From positions 1-64,000 of the forward strand of contig CALUJL010000031.1 in the NCBI GenBank assembly GCA_944320955.1: a stretch of DNA of 64,000 nt. Reading direction: 5' to 3'. Below, one piece after another: positions 34,601 to 42,243 of the stretch. The notes below the pieces were generated by a model, which did no database searches, was not told the origin of the DNA, and was given only the letters and a program-made list of their open reading frames with translations. The DNA is from an uncultured Bacteroidaceae bacterium (lineage in GTDB: Bacteria > Bacteroidota > Bacteroidia > Bacteroidales > Bacteroidaceae). A program made the translations under genes and the position numbers. Within the stretch, counting starts at the first letter, position 1. The number at the start of each line of letters is the position of its first letter.

Positions 34601-34822
34601 GGCGCGCAGCTCATCTTCCATCATAAGCCCTACCTTCAGCTCCACTTCATGCGCCGAAGCGCCGGGAAAGGAGACGACGACCATGGCCTGTTTGGCAGGG
34701 ACTGCAGGATCTTCCAGCTTGGGCATCTGCACGAAGGCCAGCACCCCGGCCACCAAAATGGCGCCCACAAACGACCAGAACAGCAGCGGGCGCCGCATGA
34801 AGAACTCGGCCAACCTCGTCAT
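31673..34822 (-). CDS. RND-family efflux pump, inner-membrane subunit
   Basis: A 1049-residue transporter of the AcrB/MexB superfamily, full length, with 12 helices and two large periplasmic loops. Helix 1 begins at FWSFVGAILVAGVLAF. The helix 4 proton-relay region is GAFIVAMGMLVDNAVVIMDGI, with one of the usual two aspartates replaced by Asn, as in many HAE-1/HME-like relatives; the helix 10 region is IIGMMGLVGMMVKNAIVLVDEIN with the conserved Lys. It overlaps the adaptor gene by 4 bp (ATGA) and is followed by the TolC-like gene. Substrates (drugs, bile salts, dyes) cannot be told. Its last three alanine codons lie in repeat array O. Confidence 0.93.
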   Translation of the reverse strand: MTRLAEFFMRRPLLFWSFVGAILVAGVLAFVQMPKLEDPAVPAKQAMVVVSFPGASAHEVELKVGLMMEDELRALPNVKKVKTECRNGSALFTVEFRMTVLNRDLEQHFDLLRRAVSDAAGRLPQGCRAPVVVDDMMDVYGIFYALTADGYGYPAMYRYAKYLRHELLDVKGVKRITIAGNRDEVINIVLSKEQLSRNGLLPAQIASALQAAGKTVDAGKYPAGSERIAVYVDSALGSEADVRGLLISTADGKQVRLGDVARVERAYAEPQRNGFFVGRKPALALCIAMEADAIVPDVGKAVDARLAEAMQRLPAGMQTEKIFFQPDKVDEAISSFMWNLLESVLIVVLVLVFSMGFRSGMIIGFGLLLTVAVSFPLLLVCGTTLQRISLGAFIVAMGMLVDNAVVIMDGILVDKRRGLGPKTYLYRIGRNTALPLLGATVIAASTFLCVYLSPDSAGEYAGDLFLVLCVSLLASWVLALVQVPVCARSWLPLREKKSGAASGEVMNSPVHRAVRRIISFLIGYRKTALVVAFALLGLCIFGMTRVKNLFFSDFDYKQFVVECFFPSATDAGVVRDRLLEMGDYLSADPEIRRVAASQGSAPAYYCLVRPMTSGGDCYGELMVDCDDYATVVRKIPSVRDELRKRFPEAYIRIRKYNFSISTSHTVEVEFSGPDPAVLRDLSARAEAVMRRCPYVDAYSVQNNWKPAGKSFVVEYDPLSARRSGIQRGDVGNSLLAAEEGTTLGVLNDQDRLVPVNLQVRNADGSRIADPAEVPVWSMTNLHFPSEGLQPALAGGGGIGELQDRMVRSLPLGSVARSVRLEWDEDVVMRINGRRAIEAECDPNPDCSEATPAKVVSAIREEIESIPLPAGYKMRWVGEGELQGEAIGNLMKYVPITVFLILAILLLLFGSWRKVLLILLCFPFVFCGITPALLLTGQPMTFMAIIGMMGLVGMMVKNAIVLVDEINRLQVEEKVPPYRAVVEATVSRVRPVLMASLTTIVGMIPLVTDPMYGSMAVTIMGGLTVGTLITLVLLPLFYTAMFRIRKTAAA

Positions 34823-35880
34823 AGCAGGCCTCCCACGTTGCTTTCACCCGGCGCCGGGACGGGACACACCTTCTCCCCTTCCTGAAGGGCGCCTGTGCCC
34901 ATCTCCACGAGTTGCTCCCCGCCTGTCAGCCCGCTGCGGACGAGCGCACGGCCCGCGCCGTCGGTCCCGCCGAGCCGCACGGGGCGTTTGCGCACAGTCG
35001 AGTCCGCGGCCAGCACCCAGACGCAGGCCTCTCCGCCGTTGCGGAAGACCGCTGAGAGCGGAACGGAGAAGCCCCGGGCAGCCGCCGTATCGCTTACGGT
35101 TATCTCCACCTCCACATTCATCCCCGCCGTCAGCCGCCGCCCGGCCTCCCCGGCAAGGGCGAACCGCAGGCGGTAGAGCTGATTGCCGTCGGCCCTGGGC
35201 GTGAGGCTGAGCAAAGCGAGGGGGAAATCCGCACCGAGCCCTTCCGCCCGGCAGGAAAAGCCCGTGAAGCAGCCGCGCCTGAGGTAGTCGCCCTGCGGAA
35301 TATCGGCCGTCACTTCCATCCGCGAAGCATCGAACAAGCTGAAGACAGCCGTGCCGGCGTCCACCATCTCCGCCTCCGAAAAGTGCACTGCACGCACGTA
35401 TCCGTCCACCGGGGCACGGAGTTTCGTATAACTGAGCCTGTTCTTTTCGGCCCGGAGCTGCACGCCCAGCCGGCGGAGCCCTGCCTCGGCTTTCTCGTAG
35501 TCATTGGCCGAAATGCTTTTCTGCCCGTAGAGTTGCCGCGTGCGCCGCACCTCGTCGGCAAGCTGGTCGTACTGTATCTGCAAAGCCTCTACGCCGAGGC
35601 GGTAATCCTCGGCATCCAGCTCGGCCAGCAGCTGCCCGCGGCGCACAAAGTCGCCCTCTTCCACACAGATGCGGCTCAGCTGCCCGGCAGTCTTGAAGCC
35701 CAAATCCACTTCGCGCGCCGCCTCCACCACGCCCGGGTAGACACATATTTCTTCCTTGCCCGCCGCTTCGGGCCGGACCAGGTAGACATTGCGCACAAAA
35801 GCCGTGCGCTCCCCGCTGTCTGAACAGGCGCAGAGCGCACAGAGCGCAAGGGCCAGCCAGCTGTTTCTCTTCATCTTCAT
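34819..35880 (-). CDS. RND periplasmic adaptor (HlyD/AcrA family lipoprotein)
   Basis: A 353-residue membrane-fusion protein. The lipobox ALCACSDS anchors it to the inner membrane. Residues about 45-85 and 150-190 form the split lipoyl domain (FKTAGQLSRICVEEGDFVRRGQLLAELD and LRAPVDGYVRAVHFSEAEMV), with an alpha-hairpin in between that contacts TolC, then beta-barrel and membrane-proximal domains. It is first in the operon adaptor-pump-TolC. The ATG at 35880 (MKMKRNSW) is preferred; one at 35895 is possible. The AraC-type gene at 36067 diverges from it, so the shared 187-bp region probably holds the control sites. Confidence 0.9.
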   Translation of the reverse strand: MKMKRNSWLALALCALCACSDSGERTAFVRNVYLVRPEAAGKEEICVYPGVVEAAREVDLGFKTAGQLSRICVEEGDFVRRGQLLAELDAEDYRLGVEALQIQYDQLADEVRRTRQLYGQKSISANDYEKAEAGLRRLGVQLRAEKNRLSYTKLRAPVDGYVRAVHFSEAEMVDAGTAVFSLFDASRMEVTADIPQGDYLRRGCFTGFSCRAEGLGADFPLALLSLTPRADGNQLYRLRFALAGEAGRRLTAGMNVEVEITVSDTAAARGFSVPLSAVFRNGGEACVWVLAADSTVRKRPVRLGGTDGAGRALVRSGLTGGEQLVEMGTGALQEGEKVCPVPAPGESNVGGLL

Positions 35881-35915
35881 ACGATCGGTTGCCATGTCAG
35901 TATTGTTTTCTGTCG

Positions 35916-35923
35916 CAAAGTTC
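35916..35923 (-). promoter_or_regulatory. Possible -7 element for efflux operon
   Basis: GAACTTTG on the minus strand differs from TAnnTTTG by one base. It is about 36 bp before the preferred adaptor ATG. Confidence 0.4.
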
Positions 35924-35966
35924 CCCCTTTTCGGGCATACCGCGTTGTCGCACTCGGCGGACAGAT

Positions 35967-35983
35967 TGTCGAAAAAGTCGACA
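35967..35983. promoter_or_regulatory. Operator-like palindrome between efflux operon and AraC gene
   Basis: TGTCGA (35967-35972) and TCGACA (35978-35983) form a perfect inverted repeat around AAAAG. It lies 44 bp upstream of the efflux -7 candidate and 49 bp upstream of the AraC gene's -7 element. Confidence 0.55.
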
Positions 35984-36031
35984 CTTCGGGCTGTTTTACA
36001 GCAATACTCACCACTTTTCTATCCAATAAAG

Positions 36032-36039
36032 TATATTTG
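36032..36039 (+). promoter_or_regulatory. -7 element for AraC-type regulator
   Basis: TATATTTG followed by CAACC. It overlaps the ATG at 36037, which therefore cannot be the start and supports 36067. Confidence 0.7.
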
Positions 36040-36066
36040 CAACCGACTAATTCCCACATTTCCCCC

Positions 36067-36996
36067 ATGCAATACCCCGACCGATTCAGCAACCTGAGCC
36101 TGATGGCCATACCGCTCGACGGACGAAGCTGCGTCTTCCGCAACGAATTTCTCCTGGCCGACAACCTCGACGAGGCAGGCTCTGCCGTAGACCTCACTGC
36201 CGACCCCGGCGCAAAGCCCTTCATCACCTCGCCCTACCCCTTCAAGATCCAGTTCTGGATGGCCATGCTCTGCCTGGGCGGACGCATGCGCGTGCAGCTC
36301 AACCTCTTCGAGTACGAGCTGGGAGAAAATGACGTTTTGATAATAGAGGAAGGCTCCATCGGCCAGGCCCGAAGCATTTCGGCCGACTGCCGCCTCGTCG
36401 TCATAGCCTCCTCCTCGCCCCATTTCGTGCCCGAGGCAAGCACCCGGGAGGCCATCTCCATACGCCGCTTCCTCTCCGCCTCACCGCTCATCCGCCTCGC
36501 CCCCGCCGACGTGGAAGAAACGCTGGGCCTCTACCGCCTCATGCGCCGCAAGATACAGCAGAGCGGCTACCGGTACACACGCGAAGCCCTCAGGGGATAC
36601 ATGCAAGTGCTCTTCTGCAACTGCTGCCAGCTGGCCTCCGCCCACGCCGAAGCCCCGCAGGCCGCCGCCGGAGGACGGCAGGAAGAACTCTTCGGCCGCT
36701 TCATGGAGCTGCTCAAAGAACACTACACCCGCGAGCGGAGCATAGCCTTCTATGCCGGCAAGCTCTGCATCACGCCGAAATATCTCTCGCAATCCGTCTG
36801 CCACGCCAGCGGCCGCCGCGCCGGGGAGTGGATACGCGACTACGTAATCCTCGAAGCAAAAGCCCTCTTAAAGAGCCGCAAATACACCGTGCAGCAGGTG
36901 AGCGAGATGCTCCACTTCCCCAATCAGTCCTTCTTCGGCGCCTATTTCCGCAAATCCGCAGGCTGCTCGCCCCGGGCCTACCAGATGCACGGCTGA
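36067..36996 (+). CDS. AraC-family transcription regulator
   Basis: A 309-residue regulator. The N-terminal 170 residues resemble the AraC ligand/dimerisation cupin (HFVPEA, LFEYELGENDVLIIEEGSIG). The C-terminal 100 residues are the double helix-turn-helix domain: LKEHYTRERSIAFYAGKLCITPKYLSQSVCHASGRR is HTH 1 with flanks, and YTVQQVSEMLHFPNQSFFGAYFRKSAGCSPRAYQ is HTH 2 (both are cited by position, about 215-250 and 265-300). It diverges from the RND operon and is the obvious candidate for its local control, perhaps in response to the pump's substrate. The stop codon abuts repeat array P. Confidence 0.88.
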   Translation: MQYPDRFSNLSLMAIPLDGRSCVFRNEFLLADNLDEAGSAVDLTADPGAKPFITSPYPFKIQFWMAMLCLGGRMRVQLNLFEYELGENDVLIIEEGSIGQARSISADCRLVVIASSSPHFVPEASTREAISIRRFLSASPLIRLAPADVEETLGLYRLMRRKIQQSGYRYTREALRGYMQVLFCNCCQLASAHAEAPQAAAGGRQEELFGRFMELLKEHYTRERSIAFYAGKLCITPKYLSQSVCHASGRRAGEWIRDYVILEAKALLKSRKYTVQQVSEMLHFPNQSFFGAYFRKSAGCSPRAYQMHG

Positions 36997-37105
36997 GAAG
37001 CGCTGCCGCTTCTGCCGAAAAGTGCTGCCGCTTTTCGGGAAAAGCGCTGCAACTTTTCCGAAAAAGCCCTGCCGCTCTCCGGAGAAAGCCCTTGCGGGGA
37101 AAAAA
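36996..37105. repeat. 22-bp tandem repeat array P (5 units)
   Basis: Junctions at 37000, 37022, 37044, 37066 and 37088. It begins at the last base of the AraC gene's stop codon. Cores are mostly CGCTGCCGC-like. Confidence 0.9.
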
Positions 37106-37189
37106 TTTGCATATCCCGCTTTTTTTTTCGAATATTGCAGGACGTTAGGAAAACATCATTCACAATCTTTCTAAAACCCACACCTTATT

Positions 37190-39232
37190 ATGAAGAAACA
37201 CCTTCTTACGAAATCGCTTCCCCTGGCCCTCTTCTCGTGCGGTCTGCTGCTGGCTGCACCGCTCCGCACGGCGGCGGCCGAGAGTCCCGCCGCCGCAGAA
37301 GAAGTGAAGCTCACCGTGTTCCACGTAGACCAGCCGGACTACGACCTGAGCCCCTACACGGGCATGACGCGCAAGCACTGGATCGACGCCGCGCGCTACC
37401 TGCTCGAAGGAGCTTTCAGCTACATAAACTCGATGGACGACCCCATGAAGTTTCCCCAACAGCCGGGCAAGAGCTACACCGGGCGCACCGAAAACCTCGA
37501 AGGCCTCTGCCGCACCACCTTCCTGGCCGTAGGCCCGCTCAAGGAAAACCCGGAACTCGAGCTCCACGGCATAAAGGTAGCCGAATACTACCGCCACCAG
37601 CTCCGCAACATGATCACGCCCGGACGGCCGGGATACATAGAGCACCGCAAGGGAGGCGCCAGCCAGACGCTCGTCGAGCTCGGCGGTCTTGCCCTTTCGC
37701 TCACCGCCATGCCCGAAATCCTCTGGGAGCCCCTCTCGAAAGAGGAGAAGGACAAACTGGCCGCCATGATGCTTTCCTACGGAAACGGCCCCACCATCGG
37801 GTCGAACTGGCGGTTCTTCAACATCTTCGTCATGTCCTTCTTCAAAGACAAGGGCTACGCCGTCAACGACTCCCACCTGCAGAAACTCCTGCGCCAGTGC
37901 CTCGACCAGTACAAAGGCTACGGGTGGTATAACGACAGCCCTGCCTACGACTACTACAGCATGTGGGCCTTCCAGATGTACGGCATGATCTGGTCGCACT
38001 ATTACGGGGCGAAATTCAACCCGCAGTACGGCGAAGAATTCAAAAACAACTTCCGCGACCTGGCCGAAACCTACCCGTACATGTGGAGCCGCGACGGGCT
38101 TATGAACATGTACGGCCGCAGCATCTGCTACCGCACGGCAGCCATCGTGCCCTTCCCCCTGATGGGATGGCTCGAAGACCCCGCCATCAACTACGGCTGG
38201 ATGCGCCGCATCTCCTCCTCCACGCTGCTGCAGTTCCTCACCAACCCCGCACTGCTCAAGGACAACATCCCCACCCTCGGCTTCTACGGTGCGTTCGAAC
38301 CGGCCGTCCAGATATACAGTTGCCGCGGAAGCGTCTACTGGATGGGAAAAGCTTTCCTGGGACTTCTCGTCCCGGCCGACAACGCTTTCTGGACCGCACG
38401 GGAGAACAACGGCGGATGGGAAGAGATGAAAGAAGACGAAGTGCACAACCTTTTCATGCCCGGCAGCAACACGCTTTTCACCAACTACCCCGCCAGCGGG
38501 GCAAGCGAGGTGCGTGCCTGGTGCCACGAACGCGTGGCCGACGACTGGCAGAAGTTCCGCTCCAGCGAAAACTACAACAAGTTGGCCTACAACACGGAGT
38601 TCCCCTGGATGGCCGACGGCAAGGGAGGCGAAGTTTCGCAGAACTACGCCGTGAAAAACGACAAGGGCGAGTGGGAAGTCCTGCGCCTCTATACATTTAA
38701 AGGCTTCGAAGAAGGCATCTACCGCCGCGACGCCGTGCTCGAAACGAACGGGCAAATCCAGTTCCGCCTGGCCGACATCCCGCTGCCCGGCGGCATCTTG
38801 CGCGTGGACAAGGCCATCGTCCCGCGCACCACGGAGCTGCGCCTGGGACATTACTCCCTGCCCGAGCTCGACGGGAAGCCCATCGAAAAGAAAGAAGTGA
38901 AGGCCGGAGAGTGGACAGCCCAAGTAGTCTCCAACGGCGCCTACAGCCTGGCCCTCGTCCCCCTCATGGGCTGGACCGGTGCCGACGCTGAAGAAGCCAC
39001 CGGGCTGCACCCGGTGAGCGACCGCTGCGCCTACCCCGTGGCCGAAGACGTGCTGCATGCCGACGGCAGCCAGGCAGAAAAAATCTACATCACCCTCATG
39101 CTCTGGAAAAAAGGCGACAAGGACTTCAGCAAAAAAGAACTCACGCCGGTCAAGGAAATACAAGTCTCCGCCAGCGGGAACGTGGTGGAAATCACTCTGC
39201 GCAGCGGCGAGAAGAAATACGTGAGCCTCTGA
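37190..39232 (+). CDS. DUF2264-family secreted protein, possible glycoside hydrolase
   Basis: A 680-residue protein with a signal peptide ending near AAAESP. Residues about 45-420 match DUF2264, an (alpha/alpha) helical toroid seen in carbohydrate-active proteins (TGMTRKHWIDAARYLLEG, NWRFFNIFVMSFFKDKG, YGWYNDSPAYDYYSMWAFQMYG). The C-terminal 240 residues are beta-rich. The aromatic and acidic residues around YNDSPAYDYYS are candidates for a sugar cleft. Some relatives are, as I recall, classed with beta-glucuronidases (GH154); I cannot confirm that here. Promoter: TTTG at 37105-37108 and an imperfect AATATTG near 37130. It is not in a glycan gene cluster. Confidence 0.75.
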   Translation: MKKHLLTKSLPLALFSCGLLLAAPLRTAAAESPAAAEEVKLTVFHVDQPDYDLSPYTGMTRKHWIDAARYLLEGAFSYINSMDDPMKFPQQPGKSYTGRTENLEGLCRTTFLAVGPLKENPELELHGIKVAEYYRHQLRNMITPGRPGYIEHRKGGASQTLVELGGLALSLTAMPEILWEPLSKEEKDKLAAMMLSYGNGPTIGSNWRFFNIFVMSFFKDKGYAVNDSHLQKLLRQCLDQYKGYGWYNDSPAYDYYSMWAFQMYGMIWSHYYGAKFNPQYGEEFKNNFRDLAETYPYMWSRDGLMNMYGRSICYRTAAIVPFPLMGWLEDPAINYGWMRRISSSTLLQFLTNPALLKDNIPTLGFYGAFEPAVQIYSCRGSVYWMGKAFLGLLVPADNAFWTARENNGGWEEMKEDEVHNLFMPGSNTLFTNYPASGASEVRAWCHERVADDWQKFRSSENYNKLAYNTEFPWMADGKGGEVSQNYAVKNDKGEWEVLRLYTFKGFEEGIYRRDAVLETNGQIQFRLADIPLPGGILRVDKAIVPRTTELRLGHYSLPELDGKPIEKKEVKAGEWTAQVVSNGAYSLALVPLMGWTGADAEEATGLHPVSDRCAYPVAEDVLHADGSQAEKIYITLMLWKKGDKDFSKKELTPVKEIQVSASGNVVEITLRSGEKKYVSL

Positions 39233-39271
39233 TTCCGGCGACGACCGGAGCAACGGCGCCCCCTCCCCCAT

Positions 39272-39306
39272 TCCCCTGCCTCCCCCGGACGGCAGGGGAT
39301 TTTTCA
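39272..39306 (+). terminator. Terminator after DUF2264 gene
   Basis: CCCCTGCC (39273-39280) pairs with GGCAGGGG (39291-39298), extended by one T-A pair, followed by ATTTTTCATTTT. Confidence 0.85.
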
Positions 39307-39394
39307 TTTTCATGCAGCGCTTTTCAAGAAAAGATGCAGCACTTTTTCCCACTCCATGCAGCACTTTCCAAAGAAAGACGCAACGCTCTTTTCT
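39307..39394. repeat. 22-bp tandem repeat array Q (4 units, inverted cores)
   Basis: Junctions at 39311, 39333, 39355 and 39377. Clear cores are in GCAG orientation (ATGCAGCGC, ATGCAGCAC). The rest of the 417-bp gap before gdhA (39395-39550) is A/C-rich with no other feature seen. Confidence 0.85.
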
Positions 39395-39556
39395 CCCTCC
39401 CTTCCGCTCCTGAAAAAGACCCCCCACTGCTTCTTTCGCCCCTCCCCTGAAAACAAACCGACACACCCTACGCCGCAAAAAACAAACGCTGCGTTAAATA
39501 TCACAAACCACAGCAGAAAAAACCGCGAAAAACCACACTTTGACCGGCGCAAAGCG

Positions 39557-39564
39557 TATCTTTA
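39557..39564 (+). promoter_or_regulatory. -7 element for gdhA
   Basis: TATCTTTA (last base differs from the consensus). A TTTG lies at 39539-39542, closer than usual. The leader would be about 80 nt. Confidence 0.5.
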
Positions 39565-39649
39565 CGGCAGAAAAGGTGCCCCCGGCGGACGCCTCATACG
39601 GAAACCAATATAGATTAAGATACACTAAAAACCAAAAACCCTTATTACT

Positions 39650-40987
39650 ATGAAAACCGAACAAATACTCGCCGCGCTCGAAGCCAAGCACCCCGGCGAA
39701 AAAGAGTACCTGCAAGCCGTAAAAGAAGTGCTGCTTTCCATCGAAGATGTGTACAACCAGCACCCCGAGTTTGAGAAAGCGAAGATAATCGAAAGGCTTG
39801 TCGAGCCCGACCGCATCATCACTTTCCGCGTGCCCTGGGTGGACGACCAAGGAGAGGTGCACATCAACCTCGGATACCGCGTACAATTCAACAACGCCAT
39901 AGGCCCGTACAAAGGAGGGATGCGCTTCCATCCGTCAGTCAACCTCTCCATTCTGAAATTCCTCGGCTTCGAACAGACATTCAAGAACGCCCTTACCACA
40001 CTCCCCATGGGCGGCGGCAAAGGGGGCTCGGACTTTGCGCCGAAAGGCCGGAGCAATGCCGAAATCATGCGCTTCTGTCAGAGTTTCATGCTGGAGATGT
40101 GGCGCCATGTAGGCCCCGATCTCGACGTTCCGGCAGGAGATATAGGAGTAGGAGGCCGCGAAGTGGGATATATGTTTGGGATGTATAAAAAACTCTCGCA
40201 CGAACACACCGGAACCTTTACCGGAAAAGGCCTGGAGTTCGGCGGTTCCAACCTGCGGCCCGAGGCCACGGGATTCGGGGCCCTCTACTTTGTCCACCAA
40301 ATGCTGGAGGAACACGGCATCGACATAAAGGGAAAGACCGTGGCCCTCTCCGGATTTGGAAATGTCGCTTGGGGTGCTGCCCTGAAGGCGACCCAGTTGG
40401 GCGCAAAGGTAGTCACCATTTCCGGCCCGGACGGCTACGTGTACGATCCGGACGGCATCTCCGGAGAAAAAATAGACTACATGTTGGAACTCCGTGCTTC
40501 GGGCGAGGACATTGTAGCCCCATATGCTGAAAAATACGCCTCCTCCGCCCAGTTCTTCCCGGGGCGCAAACCGTGGGAACAGAAGGTGGACATCGCCCTG
40601 CCCTGCGCCACTCAGAACGAACTGGACGGCGCGGACGCGCGGAAGCTCGTGGAAAACGGCACACTCTGCATAGCCGAAGTCTCAAACATGGGCTGCACGG
40701 CCGAAGCCACGGACTACTTTATCGAAAACAAGTGCCTCTTTGCCCCGGGCAAGGCAGTGAATGCCGGCGGAGTCGCTACCTCGGGACTGGAAATGTCGCA
40801 GAACGCCATGCACCTCTCCTGGAGCTCCGAAGAAGTGGACCAGCGGTTGCACCAGATCATGGGCAACATCCACAAACAATGTGTGGCCCACGGCCGCGAA
40901 GGCGACTACGTAAACTACGTGAAGGGCGCCAACATTGCCGGATTCATGAAGGTGGCACGCGCCATGCTGGCCGAAGGCGTCATATAA
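39650..40987 (+). CDS. gdhA: NADP-type glutamate dehydrogenase
   Basis: A 445-residue hexameric dehydrogenase that makes glutamate from 2-oxoglutarate and ammonium. The substrate domain shows GPYKGGMRFHPSVNL and the catalytic Lys in TTLPMGGGKGGSDFAPKG; the dinucleotide fold is GKTVALSGFGNVAWGAA. Length and the N-terminal 50-residue extension match the NADP(H)-dependent, biosynthetic subclass common in Bacteroides. Strong codon bias fits high expression. It has a promoter with a leader of about 80 nt, and two hairpins follow the stop. Confidence 0.97.
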   Translation: MKTEQILAALEAKHPGEKEYLQAVKEVLLSIEDVYNQHPEFEKAKIIERLVEPDRIITFRVPWVDDQGEVHINLGYRVQFNNAIGPYKGGMRFHPSVNLSILKFLGFEQTFKNALTTLPMGGGKGGSDFAPKGRSNAEIMRFCQSFMLEMWRHVGPDLDVPAGDIGVGGREVGYMFGMYKKLSHEHTGTFTGKGLEFGGSNLRPEATGFGALYFVHQMLEEHGIDIKGKTVALSGFGNVAWGAALKATQLGAKVVTISGPDGYVYDPDGISGEKIDYMLELRASGEDIVAPYAEKYASSAQFFPGRKPWEQKVDIALPCATQNELDGADARKLVENGTLCIAEVSNMGCTAEATDYFIENKCLFAPGKAVNAGGVATSGLEMSQNAMHLSWSSEEVDQRLHQIMGNIHKQCVAHGREGDYVNYVKGANIAGFMKVARAMLAEGVI

Positions 40988-41009
40988 TCTCTTTCATTTG
41001 AAAATGGAG

Positions 41010-41106
41010 AGTGGAGCATCAGGTGCGAACCCCGTGCTCCGCGTTTAGGATATCTTTCATAAGAACTATTCAATTAGTGGAGCACCGGATGTGAATCCCG
41101 TGCTCC
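41010..41106 (+). other. Tandem GNRA-capped hairpins after gdhA
   Basis: Two 31-nt copies at 41010-41040 and 41076-41106, 66 bp apart. Each folds as GGAGCAC/T… with the closing arm GTGCTCC and a tetraloop, GCGA in copy 1 and GTGA in copy 2. The bases next to the loop change in concert (GGT/ACC versus GAT/ATC). Copy 2 is followed by AAATTTTTTATA and looks like the terminator of gdhA. Confidence 0.75.
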
Positions 41107-41159
41107 AAATTTTTTATATCCTCTTGCAAAAAGAACCCGCCCTGCCCGTACCCTCGGGA

Positions 41160-41247
41160 AAAAGTGCTGCACCTTTTTTCCGGAAGTGCTGCATCTTTTT
41201 CCGAAAACCGCCGCATGAAACCAGAAAAAACCCTGCCCCTTTTCGCA
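41160..41247. repeat. 22-bp tandem repeat array R (4 units)
   Basis: Junctions at 41164, 41186, 41208 and 41230, in the 305-bp gap between the convergent gdhA and nadA genes. The last unit forms one arm of the nadA terminator. Confidence 0.88.
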
Positions 41248-41258
41248 AAGGGGCAGGG
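41231..41258 (-). terminator. Terminator for nadA built on a repeat unit
   Basis: CCCTGCCCCTTT (41231-41242) and AAAGGGGCAGGG (41247-41258) form a perfect 12-bp stem with a TCGC loop, followed on the minus strand by TTTTTTCTGG. Confidence 0.88.
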
Positions 41259-41292
41259 CCAAACTATAGATAAATTGAAAAAGAAAATTTCT

Positions 41293-42243
41293 TCAGAGCT
41301 TATACCGGGCCGAGATGTCCAGCATCCGCCGGATGCAGCGCACGGCCTTGCGGCTGACTTCCGGGTCCACCTGTATCTCGGGGCTCTCGTCTTTCAGGCA
41401 ACGGTAGAGCTTCTCCATCGTGTTGAGCCGCATGAAGTTGCACTCGCTGCAGCCTGCCGCCGCGTCTTCCACCGGGGCAGGGATGAAAACCTGCGCCGGA
41501 CACTGCTTGCGCATCTCGTGGAGGATTCCGTTTTCCGTAGCCACAATGAATTCCCGCTGCCCGGGATGGGCCACGGCGTACTTCAGCAACGCCGCCGTAC
41601 TGCCTACGACATCGGACACGTCCACCACCGCGCCCTTGCATTCCGGATGCGCCAGGACGACGGCGCCGGGGTGTTCGGCCTTCATCTGCCGTATCTTCTC
41701 GGCAGAAAACTGCTCGTGTACGTGGCAAGCCCCGTCCCAAAGCAGCATTTCCCGCCCCGTCACGGCACTGATGTAGCTCCCCAGGTTGCGGTCCGGGCCG
41801 AAGATTATCTTCTCCTCCGGCGGCAGTGTCTCGATGATCTTGCGGGCGTTGGTGGAAGTCACCACGATGTCCGTGCAGGCTTTTACGGCGGCCGACGTGT
41901 TGACATACGAGACGACCGTGTAGCCGGGGTGCGCCGCCACGAAACGGGCGAAGTCGTCGGCCGGACAACTGTCGGCCAGGCTGCAGCCCGCCGCAGCATC
42001 GGGCACCAGGACCTTCTTCTCCGGACAGAGAATCTTGGCCGTCTCGCCCATGAAATGCACGCCGCACATGACGATGATGTCCGCCTCCGTCTTCTGTGCC
42101 CACTGCGCCAGGGCCAGGCTGTCGCCTACGAAGTCGGCCACGTCCTGCAACTCGCCCCGCTGGTAGTAGTGCGCAAGGATTACGGCGTTCTTCTCCTTCC
42201 GGAGTTTTTCTATCTCGCTTCTGAGGTTATCAACTGCTGACAT
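41293..42243 (-). CDS. nadA: Quinolinate synthase
   Basis: A 316-residue 4Fe-4S enzyme that condenses iminoaspartate with dihydroxyacetone phosphate in NAD synthesis. Three homologous subdomains are visible. The cluster ligands are the cysteines in AAGCSLADSC, HPECKGAV and AAAGCSECNFMRLNT; the active-site opening is VILAHYYQRGELQDVADFVGDSL. Length fits the short bacterial type without a C-terminal extension. nadB and nadC are not adjacent. The upstream region is very AT-rich and no convincing TAnnTTTG was found; TATATTTT near 42285-42292 on the minus strand is the best candidate. Confidence 0.95.
   Translation of the reverse strand: MSAVDNLRSEIEKLRKEKNAVILAHYYQRGELQDVADFVGDSLALAQWAQKTEADIIVMCGVHFMGETAKILCPEKKVLVPDAAAGCSLADSCPADDFARFVAAHPGYTVVSYVNTSAAVKACTDIVVTSTNARKIIETLPPEEKIIFGPDRNLGSYISAVTGREMLLWDGACHVHEQFSAEKIRQMKAEHPGAVVLAHPECKGAVVDVSDVVGSTAALLKYAVAHPGQREFIVATENGILHEMRKQCPAQVFIPAPVEDAAAGCSECNFMRLNTMEKLYRCLKDESPEIQVDPEVSRKAVRCIRRMLDISARYKL

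Noticed and set aside
36037..36066. Upstream ATG of the AraC-type gene
   Set aside because: It overlaps the -7 promoter element, so it cannot be in the mRNA.
41076..41106. tRNA remnant or tRNA-like element
   Set aside because: The acceptor-like GGAGCAC/GTGCTCC and T-arm-like bases are fully explained by one continuous hairpin with a GNRA loop; no anticodon or D arm exists.
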